Origin: Bimastos eiseni
Taxonomy: Eukaryota; Annelida; Clitellata; Crassiclitellata; Lumbricidae
Reading direction: 5' to 3'
Assembly: GCA_959347315.1 (NCBI GenBank)
Contig: OY365822.1
Span: forward strand, 15,142,519-15,206,518
Length of the DNA stretch: 64,000 nucleotides
The position numbers were made by a program, and so were the translations under genes. The notes under the pieces were generated by a model, which saw only the letters and a program-made list of their open reading frames with translations, did no database searches and was not told where the DNA came from. Positions 1 through 10,183 of the stretch are shown piece after piece. The number at the start of each line of letters is the position of its first letter. The first letter of the stretch is position 1.

Positions 1-717
1 GTCTTGAATAATGTAACGGATGTGGCTTAACGGACTGTAGTTGGGAGACTATTCCATTCTGTGGGTCCTGCGACTGAGAATGCACGGTTCCCAGACTTCT
101 TGTTGGTGCGAGGTATGGTAAAGTCACCTCCCTCCCGCGTAGAGGAACGGAGCCCTCTTGAGGTAGAGGCAGAAGACGGACCAAAATAGAACGGGTTTTG
201 TAACTTTTGTTCAATTAGCCATAATTAGCGCCATCTAGTAAATTCAGTTGGAATTAGCTCATTGTGACATTCGCCACTTTCGTCAAATGGGTGGGAGGCG
301 TAAGACCAGTCCACGTCCATTGGCAAAATATCTCTAAATAGGCCTATAAGTAGCTCACTCTTCGATTCGGTAGATTCTGCAGAAGGATTGAAGTACAGTT
401 TCGATTTAACAATTATTTCAGCCACTGTTTGGACTTTGACAGTGCCAATTCCAAGCCTGAAGAAACGAGGAGGGCGACACCAATTAAGTCATCTTCGATA
501 TGGAGTGGTGTCGTTAAAAAATCAACATTTATTTCAGCGCAGACAGAGCTGCGTTGCATTTTGGATACAATTACGTGACACGTCGGACAAATTTCTATTC
601 GAGCAGAAAATTATGCGATGTTCGTTAATCAACAGTAATTTGGTGACGTCACGAAGCATTGCCAAGCCAATATTTGCACCAAAACAACAGCGAGGAACTT
701 CGCCACTGTAACACTCA
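1..717. other. no recognisable gene
   Basis: I see no exon of a known family and no clear transposon in this stretch. A 66-codon open frame lies on the minus strand at 225-425 and a 107-codon one on the plus strand at 388-711. Neither resembles a protein I know. Confidence 0.4.
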
Positions 718-775
718 GCGCAATTACTCAGTGTAATTACTCAATGTGATTACTCAGTGTAATTACTCAGTGTGT
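718..775. repeat. short tandem repeat, 13-bp unit
   Basis: About four copies of a unit close to GTAATTACTCAGT, with single-base differences between copies (AAT for AGT, GTGATT for GTAATT). It lies in otherwise unannotated DNA. Confidence 0.8.
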
Positions 776-1813
776 TATTGTCACATGTTAATTTATAGTG
801 TGCATGTGGTTAGCTGGAAACTCGGCCACTGTTCGCACAGTGCAAGGGAGAAGTGCGACGCTAGTGATCTATGTTACAAAACGGTGTCGTGAAAATAAAG
901 CGTGCTGCGCTGTAAATTGAAGGTTTGTCGATATGATCAGACTCGTTTTTGTCAACAGTTTCAACCACTATCGCTGTCTACTGAGGCTGAGAAATTGAAG
1001 TCGCTATCCATACGTGCCATGCTGACCTATATCCGTTGGCCTTAAAGGACAACAAGACCGTGTTTTTTCAATTGTTAACTTCAAATTTATAAAACGCCAC
1101 TAATAGGCTAAGCGTGCGGCATCAACTTATTCACGAGCGCTTTGTCGTGTCAGCAGAGTGTCTCGATTCTCACTCTATTGCCTGGCGTGATTTTGTGTAG
1201 GCCTATTGCTGAGATTTTTTAAAATATACATTAACCAAGGATATTTTCGTCAAGGGAGATGAGCCTATCAGTGTGGCCGGGTCAGTCTGGAAACGGGACC
1301 TCTTAGACTTCGAGCAAGTAACGATTACTACCTCTCCGGTCACCCTACTGGTGAGGGTGACTGGAGAGTATCGAGGGCCACGATGAACAAACCCCCAAGA
1401 GGTTGGAAAGGCCAAAAACCAATTGGATGAGTCGTGGAGAACCGTAGAGAATGATCAGCTTCTATTCAGCGTATACAAGAAGTTAAATGGGAGAGAAGGG
1501 AGCTAGGTGCCACATCTACTCAATTTTTAAAACAATGCCAATCAATATTTTATAATTGTTCCTCTCCAAATATTGAAGTATGCGCCTTCCTTCGTGTAAA
1601 TAGACAGATAATGTGTTAGTACTTAGGACAAAGTAGGCCTACATAGACCTAGATACACAGATAAATAGATAAATTTTCATGAAAATTCTGACAGATGTAG
1701 GCCTAGGCCTATATCAAAAACGGTAGGCGTAATTTCCACACTATTTAGATCAAGGATGCGCCCATGTTTCTTTTTGTCGTCGATTATTGCCATTTAAGTG
1801 CTGTTTCAATCTG
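776..1813. other. unannotated stretch
   Basis: No gene or element was recognised. Several copies of the palindrome TAGGCCTA occur here (near 1198, 1637 and 1698, where two copies overlap). Confidence 0.4.
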
Positions 1814-2054
1814 CAGGTTGGGCCATTATAAAGTAACCCCTTAGGTGTTTTGCTAATATTTCGTCCAAAAGTACAGATTAGTAAATGCAATTTTACAGGC
1901 ACACAACTAATTCATACCTGCATACAATGGCCAAACTTGAATGAAATACTGTAAACAGAACAAAAGTTATGTCACTTTTAATGAGCCCAACCGTGGTTTT
2001 TAGATGGTAAAAAACATCCAACGCAGGAAAAATGACAAAAAACGATTTTATGAA

Positions 2055-2216
2055 ATCACTTCTTAAGTTATTGCTGTGTAGCAAACTTCAGAATTATCAT
2101 TATTATTGAGAAGAGAAACAGAGGAAAAGCGTATAATCACTTCTTAAGTTATTGCTGTGTAGCAAACTTCAGAATTATCATTATTATTGAGAAGAGAAAC
2201 AGAGGAAAAGCGTATA
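2055..2216. repeat. 81-bp tandem duplication inside the mariner
   Basis: Two near-identical 81-bp copies starting ATCACTTCTTAAG lie at 2055-2135 and 2136-2216. They sit at the inner edge of the left inverted repeat. The near-identity implies the duplication is younger than the decay of the transposase. Confidence 0.9.
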
Positions 2217-2257
2217 CGGACATCACTTAGACGTCATTTAACGAGCAGTCGATCAAA

Positions 2258-2850
2258 TTGGCAAATAAACATCGCTTTCCCTTGCGTTGCTGGGCAGATT
2301 ATCATCACCGAAATTTTAACGCTCCTCAGCACTATAATATATGCCGGCTGAATGTTCGCGAGACGAAGCGTGTGTTCCTCACGGATGAGAAGAATTTCTA
2401 CCTCAATCCACCAATCAGCAACCAAAACAATAGTGTTTGGTCCAGCGGCAAAAATCCTATGTCGAACCTGGTCGGCTGATTGTTGAACGCAAGTAGTTCG
2501 CACCACATGTTATGGCTTTGGCTGGTGTTTATTTTGTTGGCAAAAGTCGACTTCATTTTGTTGATGAGAAAGTCAAAGTGGATGCTGTATATTACGTTGG
2601 TAGCTGCTTCCGCAATTAATATCCGATTGCAAGCATCTGCTGTGAGTGCTGCCAGCTGGATTCATCTTTCAGCAAGACGAGGCACCAGCGCATACTGCTC
2701 GACTCACGCAAGATTGGCTCAATTGAGGTCAATTGAGAAGGACCAATGGCCACAAGCTAACCGGACTTGAACCCCTTGGATTATCACGTGTGGAGCTATG
2801 CTCGACAAACATCACAATCTGCCACCAAAACCAAAAAAGATGAGAGAATT
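2258..2850 (+). pseudogene. mariner-like transposase relic
   Basis: A DDE/D transposase relic in several frames. Visible landmarks are FLTDEKNFYLNPP near 2375-2410 (first catalytic Asp), FQQDEAPAHT near 2668-2697 (second catalytic Asp), and PDLNPLDYHVW near 2763-2795, which carries the third acidic position in a shifted frame. Stops and frameshifts between these blocks mean no functional protein can be made. The start is missing or badly decayed, and the tandem duplication lies just upstream. The superfamily assignment rests on these motifs and on the flanking inverted repeats. Confidence 0.85.
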
Positions 2851-3276
2851 AAAGTGACTTAGTAAAATCGTTTTTGTTACTTTTTCCAGCGTTCAATTTT
2901 TTACCGTAAAAAAACCGTGGTTGTACTCATTAAAAATGATATAACTTTTGTTCTGTTTGAAATAGGGCCTATCTAAGTAAATTTTGGCCGTTGTATGTAA
3001 ATATGAATTAGCTTAGCACACGTAAAATTTCATTTACTAATTTCTACTTGTGGCCGAAATATTAGCAAAACACCTAAGGGGCTACTTTTTAATGGCCCAC
3101 CCTGTATAACACAATGAGTCATCGTCAGATGATAATGATGACTCACCTGGACCAAGTCACAATCAGTTTATAATATCCAGAAGATAAGTCATTACGAGGG
3201 AGTATTCCTGAAGAATTCTTATCTGCCCTTGAGTTTATGCATGGCTGCAACTATTTCACCTATGTCGGTTTCTTGT

Positions 3277-3425
3277 AAGTAAGTAAGCAAGCAGCCCTAG
3301 TTAGCGTAACTGAATTCAGAATAGCCCAGACTATACGGGGTCAGAGTTCGAAGGCTCGAAGCTGCGTTGCATATGTGATAACCAACGCCATGCTAACCGC
3401 GAGGCCAATGCGCCATCTGATTGAT
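3277..3425 (-). repeat. possible tRNA-derived SINE
   Basis: On the minus strand, GCGGTTAGCATGGCG resembles a tRNA/Pol III A box. About 40 bases on, TTCGAGCCTTCGAACT resembles a B box. A (GTAA)n run at 3277-3292 on the plus strand lies nearby. The match is weak and only one copy is seen. Confidence 0.35.
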
Positions 3426-3527
3426 TTGATTATAGGCTACATTTACTAGCTAATATCTCGTGGCTTCGGTTCATCCTTAATGTCGCTGTTCGTCTCATTG
3501 GAGTTTTCCCTGGGTTTTTAACACAGA

Positions 3528-4264
3528 TTGAAGCTTGTTAAGCCGGGATGCCTTGTACTGGAACCCATCCAGCTGATCATTCAGTTTAAGTCACAATGCA
3601 TGACTGAAAATCTCAGTTTTGAACCTCATATAAGTAGAATATGTTGTCAGGCAAGGCATATTATTAAGATCAATGTATGCTTTGCGCATAATGGTGGCAC
3701 ATGGCCTCTCAGTACTATTGCTCTTTGACGTTGTGCTTTCGACTACAGTGGCCCGCATGCTGTATGCGGCCCCGGCCTGGTGGGGGTACGTGGGGCAGCA
3801 GGAGCGTGCCCGAATATAGTCAGTTATGAATAGACTGATTCGCCAACGCTATCTGCCATATGATGTTCCTACTTTCGAACATCTGATTCGGTTGGCGGAT
3901 ACGGGTCTATTCAAAGCAATACTGGAGAACCCAGGTCACGTGCTGCACCGGTTCCTTCCTCCTATCAAGGCAACCTTCCACTCCCTAAGTCCGCGCCCAC
4001 ATGACCGTGAAATCCCACAGGCAGACAATCTAAAGCGAAAATCCTTTTTAATGAGACTGTTGTATTATTAAGATTAATGTATTGCTATTTTTAAGATGAT
4101 CTGCTAATCCCCACAACTGCACGCATGTTGGAGACAATTCAGAGTGGAAATTCATTATTTTTCAATTGTTTAATTAGAATGCTGTACTTTAAAATGTTTT
4201 GTACACCAGAGTGCGGATAAGCAGTTGGTTCAATAAAGAATATTCTTACTTACTTACTTACTTA
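3528..4264 (+). pseudogene. non-LTR retrotransposon pol, C-terminal relic with (TTAC)n tail
   Basis: Frame pieces read as the region after reverse transcriptase in jockey/CR1-type elements: a DLSF-like block (NLSFEPHISRI), then a MLYAAPAWWGYV block near 3757-3795, then RLIRQRYLPYDVP...FKAILENPGHVLHRFLPP, and an RPHDRE..ADN block before the stop near 4070. At least two frame changes occur. The element ends with an AT-rich 3' UTR and a (TTAC)n tail at 4247-4264, as expected of a 3' end generated by target-primed reverse transcription. It is 5'-truncated. Confidence 0.8.
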
Positions 4265-4490
4265 GATCCCGGCCCTTTTGAGCAATAACTGTATCGTTGG
4301 CTCCGCTCCATCATATCTTAGCAACTTTTGCATTACGTTCTCCCTGGTCCTGGGTCGTGCACCCTTCGGTCATCTGCTCGTGGACTCCTAGCAGCCCTCA
4401 TACGCGTATTGCTATGGCTCAGTCCAGAAGCATTGCCTATGTCGGACACACCAACTGGAATCGCATATTTCTAGAACTGTGATTCGAGCT
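4265..4490 (+). pseudogene. second non-LTR retrotransposon 3'-end fragment
   Basis: The frame starting at 4297 contains PHTRIAMAQSRSIAYVGHTNWN, a decayed version of the common CR1/L2-like C-terminal pattern P-R-T-R-x-A-x-A-R-S-F-A-x-x-G-P-x-x-W-N. A related and better preserved version is at 54525-54850. The fragment abuts the (TTAC)n tail of the previous element. Confidence 0.6.
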
Positions 4491-4523
4491 CCTCAGTAGT
4501 TTGTTCTTTCCATTTTCAGCCCT

Positions 4524-5805
4524 ATCGTTCGACCTGAGGCTTATCAGAGATTTCTAAAGCTTATTTGCAAGCATCTGATAAAACTCATTTATACAGTGCT
4601 CTCACTGATTGAAGTCGGAAGTGCTACTGGTGAGTTTTAGGCGTATATCAAGTGGGGCTTTTAAAAAAATGCCAGATTACAATTGCAATAACTAAGTATA
4701 CGGTCGTGTTTGCGCCTGAACTGCCAGCATTTCTATAACTTTCTGGGCTCTGTATGGAGCTTCGGCGATCCGGGGGTCCAAGGGTGACAAGTCCCTCCCT
4801 CCTCATTTTTTACAGATAGGGAATACGTACGTTTGTCCTCTTCAAATGTATTACTCCTCTCATTGGGTGTCCTCCAACATCTTATAAGAGATCGCCGCCT
4901 CTGTCTGTATGGGTCGCATGAGTGCAGGACATATGCCACTCCCGGACATTTTCCCCCCGGATATATGCCCTCCCGGACATATGTCCCACTAGGACAATTG
5001 CCCCCCAGTGTAGATCATAAGCTCACTGAAATTATATATGCATGCTTTTATGTGTGTGCATATGATACAAGAGTGTATGCACAATACGTATGTGTGCAAG
5101 GATGTGACAATGTCAGCTACGTGTTATTAAACCTGTAAAATATTTATTGTTAGCGGGTTGACATATTGCTTTGCTTTCAATACCTGTTAATTACTCTTCG
5201 TGCTCGGTTCTTCACCCACTCTCAGAGAGATGATTATCGCGTGTCACTGTCATCAAGCATACTTAATTAGTAGCTGACCTTCACCGCGTATATTCTGAGA
5301 TTATCATCTACATAGAGGTATTCACCCACTCTCACTCTTATTAACGGGAGATGATTATCGCGTGTCACTGACGGTTTGGTAACCAACTGTAGCTGCTTAC
5401 TAACTGACCTTCACAGCTTATTAAGGCGTGTCACGGACTGTATGCAGTATTTATGCATCCAGCAAGGTTAAAAAAGATTCAGAACTGGACTCACTTTGTC
5501 TCCTGTACGACACGATAATTAGTTGCTTGTTTTCACATATTTTAAATAATGGCAGTTAAATATATAACTTGCCCGTTCATACTTCACACTAGGGGCAATT
5601 GTCCGGAGGGCAAATGTCCTACCCAAAGTGGGGGGAGACAATTGTCCGGGGTCAAATGTCTGGGGGCATATGTCCGGGGGCATATGTCCGGGGGCAAATG
5701 TTCGTTCCCCGGGTCGCATATTGGAACATGGGTCCCACATGGGCACACTGGTAATGCATCCTATCGTTCGACCTGAGAGCCAGGCTTCTTAGAGATGTTT
5801 CTACA
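4524..5805. mobile_element. inverted-repeat element rich in CATATGTCC units, flanked by a direct repeat
   Basis: The left block at 4930-5010 carries CCCGGACATATG-type units. The right block at 5590-5720 carries GGGGGCATATGTCCG units in the opposite orientation, so the core (about 4930-5720) looks like a non-autonomous DNA transposon with repeated subterminal motifs. Outside it, CCTATCGTTCGACCTGAG occurs at about 4527 and again at about 5759, followed by similar sequence in both places. This suggests a segmental duplication or insertion into a repeated sequence. No transposase is visible. Superfamily unknown. Confidence 0.55.
5212..5425. repeat. direct repeat of ~110 bp
   Basis: TTCACCCACTCTCA followed by GAGATGATTATCGCGTGTCACTG occurs at about 5211-5256 and again at 5320-5370. 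In both copies it is followed by a CTGACCTTCAC block. It lies inside the inverted-repeat element. Confidence 0.7.
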
Positions 5806-5810
5806 GAAGC

Positions 5811-6739
5811 GTAGGCCTACATGCATTAATTAATACAGGTGTGATACCATTTACAGGTGTGATACCTTTGCCGCTATTGCCTTGACGAGATCTTATTGAG
5901 GTGTAGGAACAAGTCCGACACCTTTGTGTGTCTGTGAGTTTCCATGAATATTAGTACGCTGCACCCATTGCCTTTCCATATACCATATAATACTGTAATA
6001 CTATAATATTGTACACTTTCTTAATGCGCTTCTGTCGACGTCTTCTAGACCTCAGCCTCCCGTTTAGCATGGAATGCTATTCAACGCGATAAGGCCAATG
6101 GAGCGCTGTTTATCGCAAAATTATTGTCGGCGTTCCATCAACGCGAGCGCCTCATAAGCGGTTGTTGAGGGTTCCGAGAAAATTTAGTGAAACGACAGAC
6201 AACGTGTTATGAGTAATTATGGAACACCGTTTAACGCTAAATATGGCCTCTATAATCGTCTTGCAACGATTTACTGCACAATTGCATGCAACGCGCTCTA
6301 AGAGACCAGTGAGGTATGGAAATTAGAGCTGAGAAATCAGTAATATTTATTGTATGGTTGGCATCTCGAAAGCATAGGATTTGTACCTAATCTCCTCAGA
6401 TAATCGGTCACTGTCTCGTTTGCTTTGCCGTTGATCGCCTCTTCTTATCCTGTTCGCTGGGTAAGGATCGTCCAGGATCTGAACGGATTGTCTGGATTAG
6501 TCTGCTTTGAGACGGTTTTTATCCAACCCTGGAATTGGTTGCAATTATAACTATCTATCAAAACCAAGTTTTCTTGTCTGGTTGTGGTGTTAGGCCTACC
6601 TAGTGTGGTTTGGAAACGTTGGATATATTTTAATTTGATCTTTTGGTTTTGGATTGATTGTGAGTTTGGTTTGAATTTCTGGTTAAGGTCGAGTCTAATC
6701 TGGTGGATTGCTTTGGTCAGCGTTGTATGCAAGACTTGA
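5811..6739. other. unannotated stretch
   Basis: No exon or element was recognised. One TAGGCCTA palindrome is at about 5812 and another at 6592. Confidence 0.35.
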
Positions 6740-7250
6740 AACTTCAAGACCAAGATGAGACCGAGACAGTGAGGTGCTGAGACCGAGACAGTGAGGTACC
6801 AAGATCGAGACCGAGATACTATAAATTTGCGCATAATAATTTATCCTTACTCACCCTGAGAAACTCGAAGTTGTTCCGGCCTTACGGTGGTTTTATATCA
6901 ACGACAAACAGCACGCCATAGCTGTTGTTTCGTCAACAACTTCATGTTGCGTTAACGCAAACTTCACAATTTCAGGTTCTCTCTCAGACATTTTTCCATT
7001 TTAAGGTAATTGAATTTTTTTATTACCGTGTCTCACAGATTCCGATTTCAGTTTCTAGCGCAGGATTTTAAGCTATTTAACGCGAAACTTATCGAGACCG
7101 CTTGTTCGAGACAGAACAAGACTTTCACTTCAAGACAGTTTCTAAAAATTCGAGACACTACCCCGAGACCAACACAGCAGGCTTCCGAGACCGAGACACT
7201 AAGCAATTGTCTCGAGACGTCTCGAGACCTAGACACTGTCTCGAGATCAT
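6740..7250. repeat. GAGACC-rich region
   Basis: Two clusters of the hexamer GAGACC/GAGACA (6755-6822 and 7095-7245) bracket about 270 bp of ordinary sequence. In the second cluster TCTCGAGACGTCTCGAGACC forms a local palindrome. It may be a repeated element whose boundaries I cannot define. Confidence 0.5.
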
Positions 7251-7535
7251 ATAACTCTGGCTTTGGATAAAAATTTTAAGTTGGTGAGCGTTGGATTTTA
7301 GTTTAGCTGCAGGGATCAGACTTTGGTTCGATCTTAAATTAATTGAATTTACTTTTATTTGAATAACGTTTCATTGGCTCTGATCGACTTGAATTGACCA
7401 ATCAATCACTTTCATCTCGCCATCATAATATTAACGCCTGTCTGGATGTCACTCTGCTCACCTTGTATTATGGTCATTGGTTACAATTTGAGGATTGCTT
7501 GCTGTCATTTAGTTTACGACCTGGTAATTACCCTC

Positions 7536-7637
7536 CTGGCAGACGTAACTTCATGGCCAGACGTACATGTGTAACTACTAGTTACACATGTACGTCTGCT
7601 TCATGGGCAGGTCTGGTCATGAAGTTACGTCTGCCAG
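7536..7637. repeat. nested palindrome
   Basis: Outer arms of 27 bases (7536-7562 and 7611-7637, one mismatch) start CTGGCAGACGTAACTTCATG. Inside them lies a perfect inner hairpin with 19-base arms and a 3-base loop (7558-7598). Twelve unpaired bases separate the inner hairpin from the right outer arm. The structure abuts the next hairpin directly. Confidence 0.9.
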
Positions 7638-7638
7638 A

Positions 7639-7805
7639 TTTATATGGCGCCTAACGCGACCATACCGCTACAAGGGTGCCTCACATACAACTAAAGATTA
7701 AGTTGTAACCTAGTTGGATACGTAGTTACTATGTTACAATTTAATCTTTAGTTGTATGTGAGGCACCCTTGTAGCGGTATGGTCGCGTAACGGCACCATA
7801 TAAAT
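7639..7805. repeat. long near-perfect hairpin (foldback)
   Basis: The arms 7639-7709 and 7733-7805 are about 72 bases each with about four differences. The inner ~50 bases (from CGCGACCATACCGCTACAAG inward) have a single mismatch. The loop is 23 bases. There is no coding potential. It resembles a foldback MITE or a hairpin-RNA precursor. It lies between the nested palindrome and a (TTA)n tract. Confidence 0.9.
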
Positions 7806-7807
7806 CA

Positions 7808-8135
7808 TCTTTATTATTATTATTACTATCCTTTTTTTCGAGATACATAGGATCCCTCAGGGACTAGGACATTATTTAAGAAAAATAGAAAAACGTCTAT
7901 TCGTTGTCGAGGTCCATTGTTGCAAATGTACTACGAAATGCAACCGCATTGAATCGCTGGACTATGATGGCTAGGCGCTGAAACAGATAGGAGGTCTCGC
8001 GTTCATCACCAGATATTGTGCTGAGATTCCGTCCCAAGGAGGAAATGTAAGCCAAGCCTTCAGCACACACGTGGCCCATAGTTTCGAAGGCAAGAGGAAC
8101 GAAGTGATGGACTGCTGAGAGTTCGATGTACTTGT
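7808..8135 (-). pseudogene. non-LTR retrotransposon 3' end, copy A
   Basis: Minus-strand reading starts at about 8130, next to (TTA)n, and ends at 7897. It shows FVPLAFETMGHVCAEGLAYISSLGR then [21 protein letters not shown], the C-terminal end of the same protein family as the copies at 8241 and 48904. It is strongly 5'-truncated. The short 3' UTR (7831-7896) runs into (ATA)n at 7810-7830 on the minus strand. Both ends therefore lie in TTA/TAA microsatellite. Confidence 0.8.
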
Positions 8136-8136
8136 C

Positions 8137-8160
8137 ATTATTATTATTATTATTATTATG

Positions 8161-8222
<62 letters not shown>

Positions 8223-8223
8223 G
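8137..8223. repeat. (TTA)n microsatellite
   Basis: About 85 bases of nearly pure ATT/TTA trinucleotide repeat. It separates retrotransposon copies A and B and serves as the 3' tail of copy B. Confidence 0.95.
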
Positions 8224-8938
8224 TTATCGCCCATGATGAGCTAAGTGAGTGTTGGCAATGTCCCGAAGAGGCAGGCTGCGTTCCCACGCTGAAGAACAAC
8301 TGAGATACGTTGGAACAGAAATGACGTCTCCATTGGATCGTGGGTTGCAGCACTCGTTCGACTACCCAACTCTGAGATGAACTCCAGTCCTTCACTGCTC
8401 CAAGCGCCGCCGGATTCCAAGGAGAGGGCTACGAAGTCGTGGGTGTTGGTTATGGTGGAATACTTGGCCCTCTTCGTCTTAGCTGCGCGTTCGGCTGCTT
8501 CGCCAGCTCTGATAGATGTGTCGACAAGATGTGACTTGGCGTAGGTGTCGGGCACTGTCACATCCCATGTCAGACATCGACCACGTGTCCAAGGAATGAG
8601 CGTGACGCCGTCCGGTCGCTTTCCATTGTCTCTTAGCAAGCCGAGAGGTTCCTTTTGCGCTGGAATCTTCGCCCTGCCAAGAGCTCTCCAGATGACATCG
8701 TTCAACATGCTATGTCGTTGATGTTTTCCGCTGCCTCTTCTACAAATTAGTCCATGGAGCCCTTTTGCGTCGACGCTCTCTTGACATTGGTGACACAAAT
8801 GTGGCTCGCAGAGCGTCGTTCCCAGCCTCAACCCGGCTGCCAGTCGTACATCCTCATTTGAGAGGCGCAGGCCTAGGGCAGTCACAGGGGGCGCTAGCAT
8901 CCAGTCTCCAGAATGAGGTGCTCGTGAGGCCAGCAGTG

Positions 8939-8940
<2 letters not shown>
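8224..8940 (-). pseudogene. non-LTR retrotransposon 3' end with restriction-like endonuclease motif, copy B
   Basis: The minus-strand open frame is free of stops for most of this interval (8938 to 8241). It shows SGDWMLAPPV, then GLRLGTTLCEPHLCHQC and GLHGLICRR (a CCHC-like zinc knuckle), then KRPDGVTLIPWTRGRCLTWD, which fits the K/R-PD-x(12-15)-D pattern of the restriction-like endonuclease in R2/R4-type non-LTR elements, and finally ETSFLFQRISVVLQRGNAA. Reverse transcriptase is missing because of 5' truncation exactly at a (TTA)n tract. I cannot name the clade. Dong-type R4 elements are a precedent for insertion into TAA repeats. Confidence 0.8.

Positions 8941-8985
<45 letters not shown>
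8938..8985. repeat. (TTA)n microsatellite
   Basis: About 48 bases of pure TTA repeat between copies B and C. Confidence 0.95.
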
Positions 8986-8987
<2 letters not shown>

Positions 8988-9057
8988 GTCAAGCTCTACA
9001 TCGTGTCGAACAACAAAAGTGCTGTGGAATGTGATTGCGTTGAATCGTTGGATCATT
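8986..9057 (-). pseudogene. non-LTR retrotransposon 3' end, copy C (about 70 bp)
   Basis: The minus strand reads IQRFNAITFHSTF, the last residues of the same family (compare [12 protein letters not shown] in copy A). Both sides are (TTA)n. The copy is so short that only its flanks and the homologous peptide reveal it. Confidence 0.7.
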
Positions 9058-9162
9058 ATTATTATTATTGTCACTATTATTATTAACATTATTTATATAA
9101 TTATTAATCTTTATTGTTATAGGCTATTGTTATTGTTATATTATTATTATTATTATTATTAC

Positions 9163-9198
<36 letters not shown>

Positions 9199-9357
9199 TG
9201 TTATTATTATTATTATTATTATTACTGTTATTATTATTATTATTATTATTACTGTTATAATTATTATTATTATTATTACTGTTATTATTATTATTATTAT
9301 TACTACTGTTATTATTATTATTATTATTACTGTTATAATTATTATTATTATTATTAC

Positions 9358-9396
<39 letters not shown>
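9057..9396. repeat. interrupted (TTA)n tract
   Basis: About 300 bases of TTA repeat, broken every 25-40 bases by CTG (TTACTG). This makes a higher-order array. The apparent Tyr-rich open frame is an artefact of the repeat. Confidence 0.95.
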
Positions 9397-9397
<1 letters not shown>

Positions 9398-10183
9398 TTT
9401 TAACTAAAATTTTGGGCTAGCCTATTTTGCCATTTTCCGTGGATTTGGTCGAGCTGGATTTGGGTTAGAACGAGCATTATTCCTGGTGTGTTTGGAAACT
9501 TTGGATTTGTTTGTAATTCAATCTGTCAGCTGAGGTATTGAACTGACTAGTTACAAAGACCTTTGGAATCGGAATCTCCACAGATCTTTAAACTGTTTTT
9601 GATACCTTTCCATAAATAGGATAGGATCCATTTTATTGCACACGTTTTAGATTTTATAGACAGCAGTGACTTTGTGTAGCCTATTTATGTTGACCCTATG
9701 TAGGCCTACATGGACGTATTTAGGGGATAATGGGTTAAACCAAGAGAAATTAATGCATTACTGTTATTAAAAAAGCAACTTAAAGTATAGAAAAGTTGCA
9801 ATGTCCAATGGACAGAAAAATTGACCCCCAGAAAATTAAACCCCAAATTGTTTCTGGCTACAAGGTTTCGTCTTTTAATGACATTGAAAGCTGTTCAATA
9901 AGCGACTGTTCGTTTGCTGCTTGCCGCTCAATGCAAAGCGATGTATATGTTTTATTAAACCAACGGCTTGCCGTGAAAACGAATATGTTTTTTAGGGCAG
10001 CGGCTTGCCATAAAAGTGTCGCAACTTAAAGACAAATCGACCGCGCAATGTATATAAAAGGTGATTTGCCAAGCATCTAAGACTGTTTTCACCACCAGGA
10101 CTTACCATGCAGACGAGGTAAGTGGTGGCCAAGTCTGATCGAGCGAGACTTCGACCCATGACCAGGTCCTGTCACCTGTGTAA
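9397..10183. other. unannotated stretch
   Basis: No exon or element was recognised. One TAGGCCTA palindrome is near 9709. Confidence 0.35.

Larger units (their letters stand above)
1814..3104 (+). mobile_element. mariner-like DNA transposon with long terminal inverted repeats
   Basis: The element is about 1.29 kb, the usual mariner size. The left end at 1814 reads CAGGTTGGGCCATTATAAAG and the right end, reversed from 3104, reads CAGGGTGGGCCATTAAAAAG. The similarity continues inward for about 245 bp on both sides (1814-2060 against 2855-3104), far longer than the ~30-bp repeats usual for mariner. TA follows the right end; the corresponding left dinucleotide is TG, so that target TA has probably mutated. 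A broken transposase lies between the repeats. An 81-bp internal tandem duplication is at 2055-2216. Confidence 0.85.

Noticed and set aside
225..425. 66-codon minus-strand frame near the window start
   Set aside because: Length is compatible with chance, and I see no family resemblance, splice borders or neighbours supporting it.
8986..9396. Tyr-rich 136-codon open frame
   Set aside because: Translation of (TTA)n with CTG interruptions; microsatellite only.
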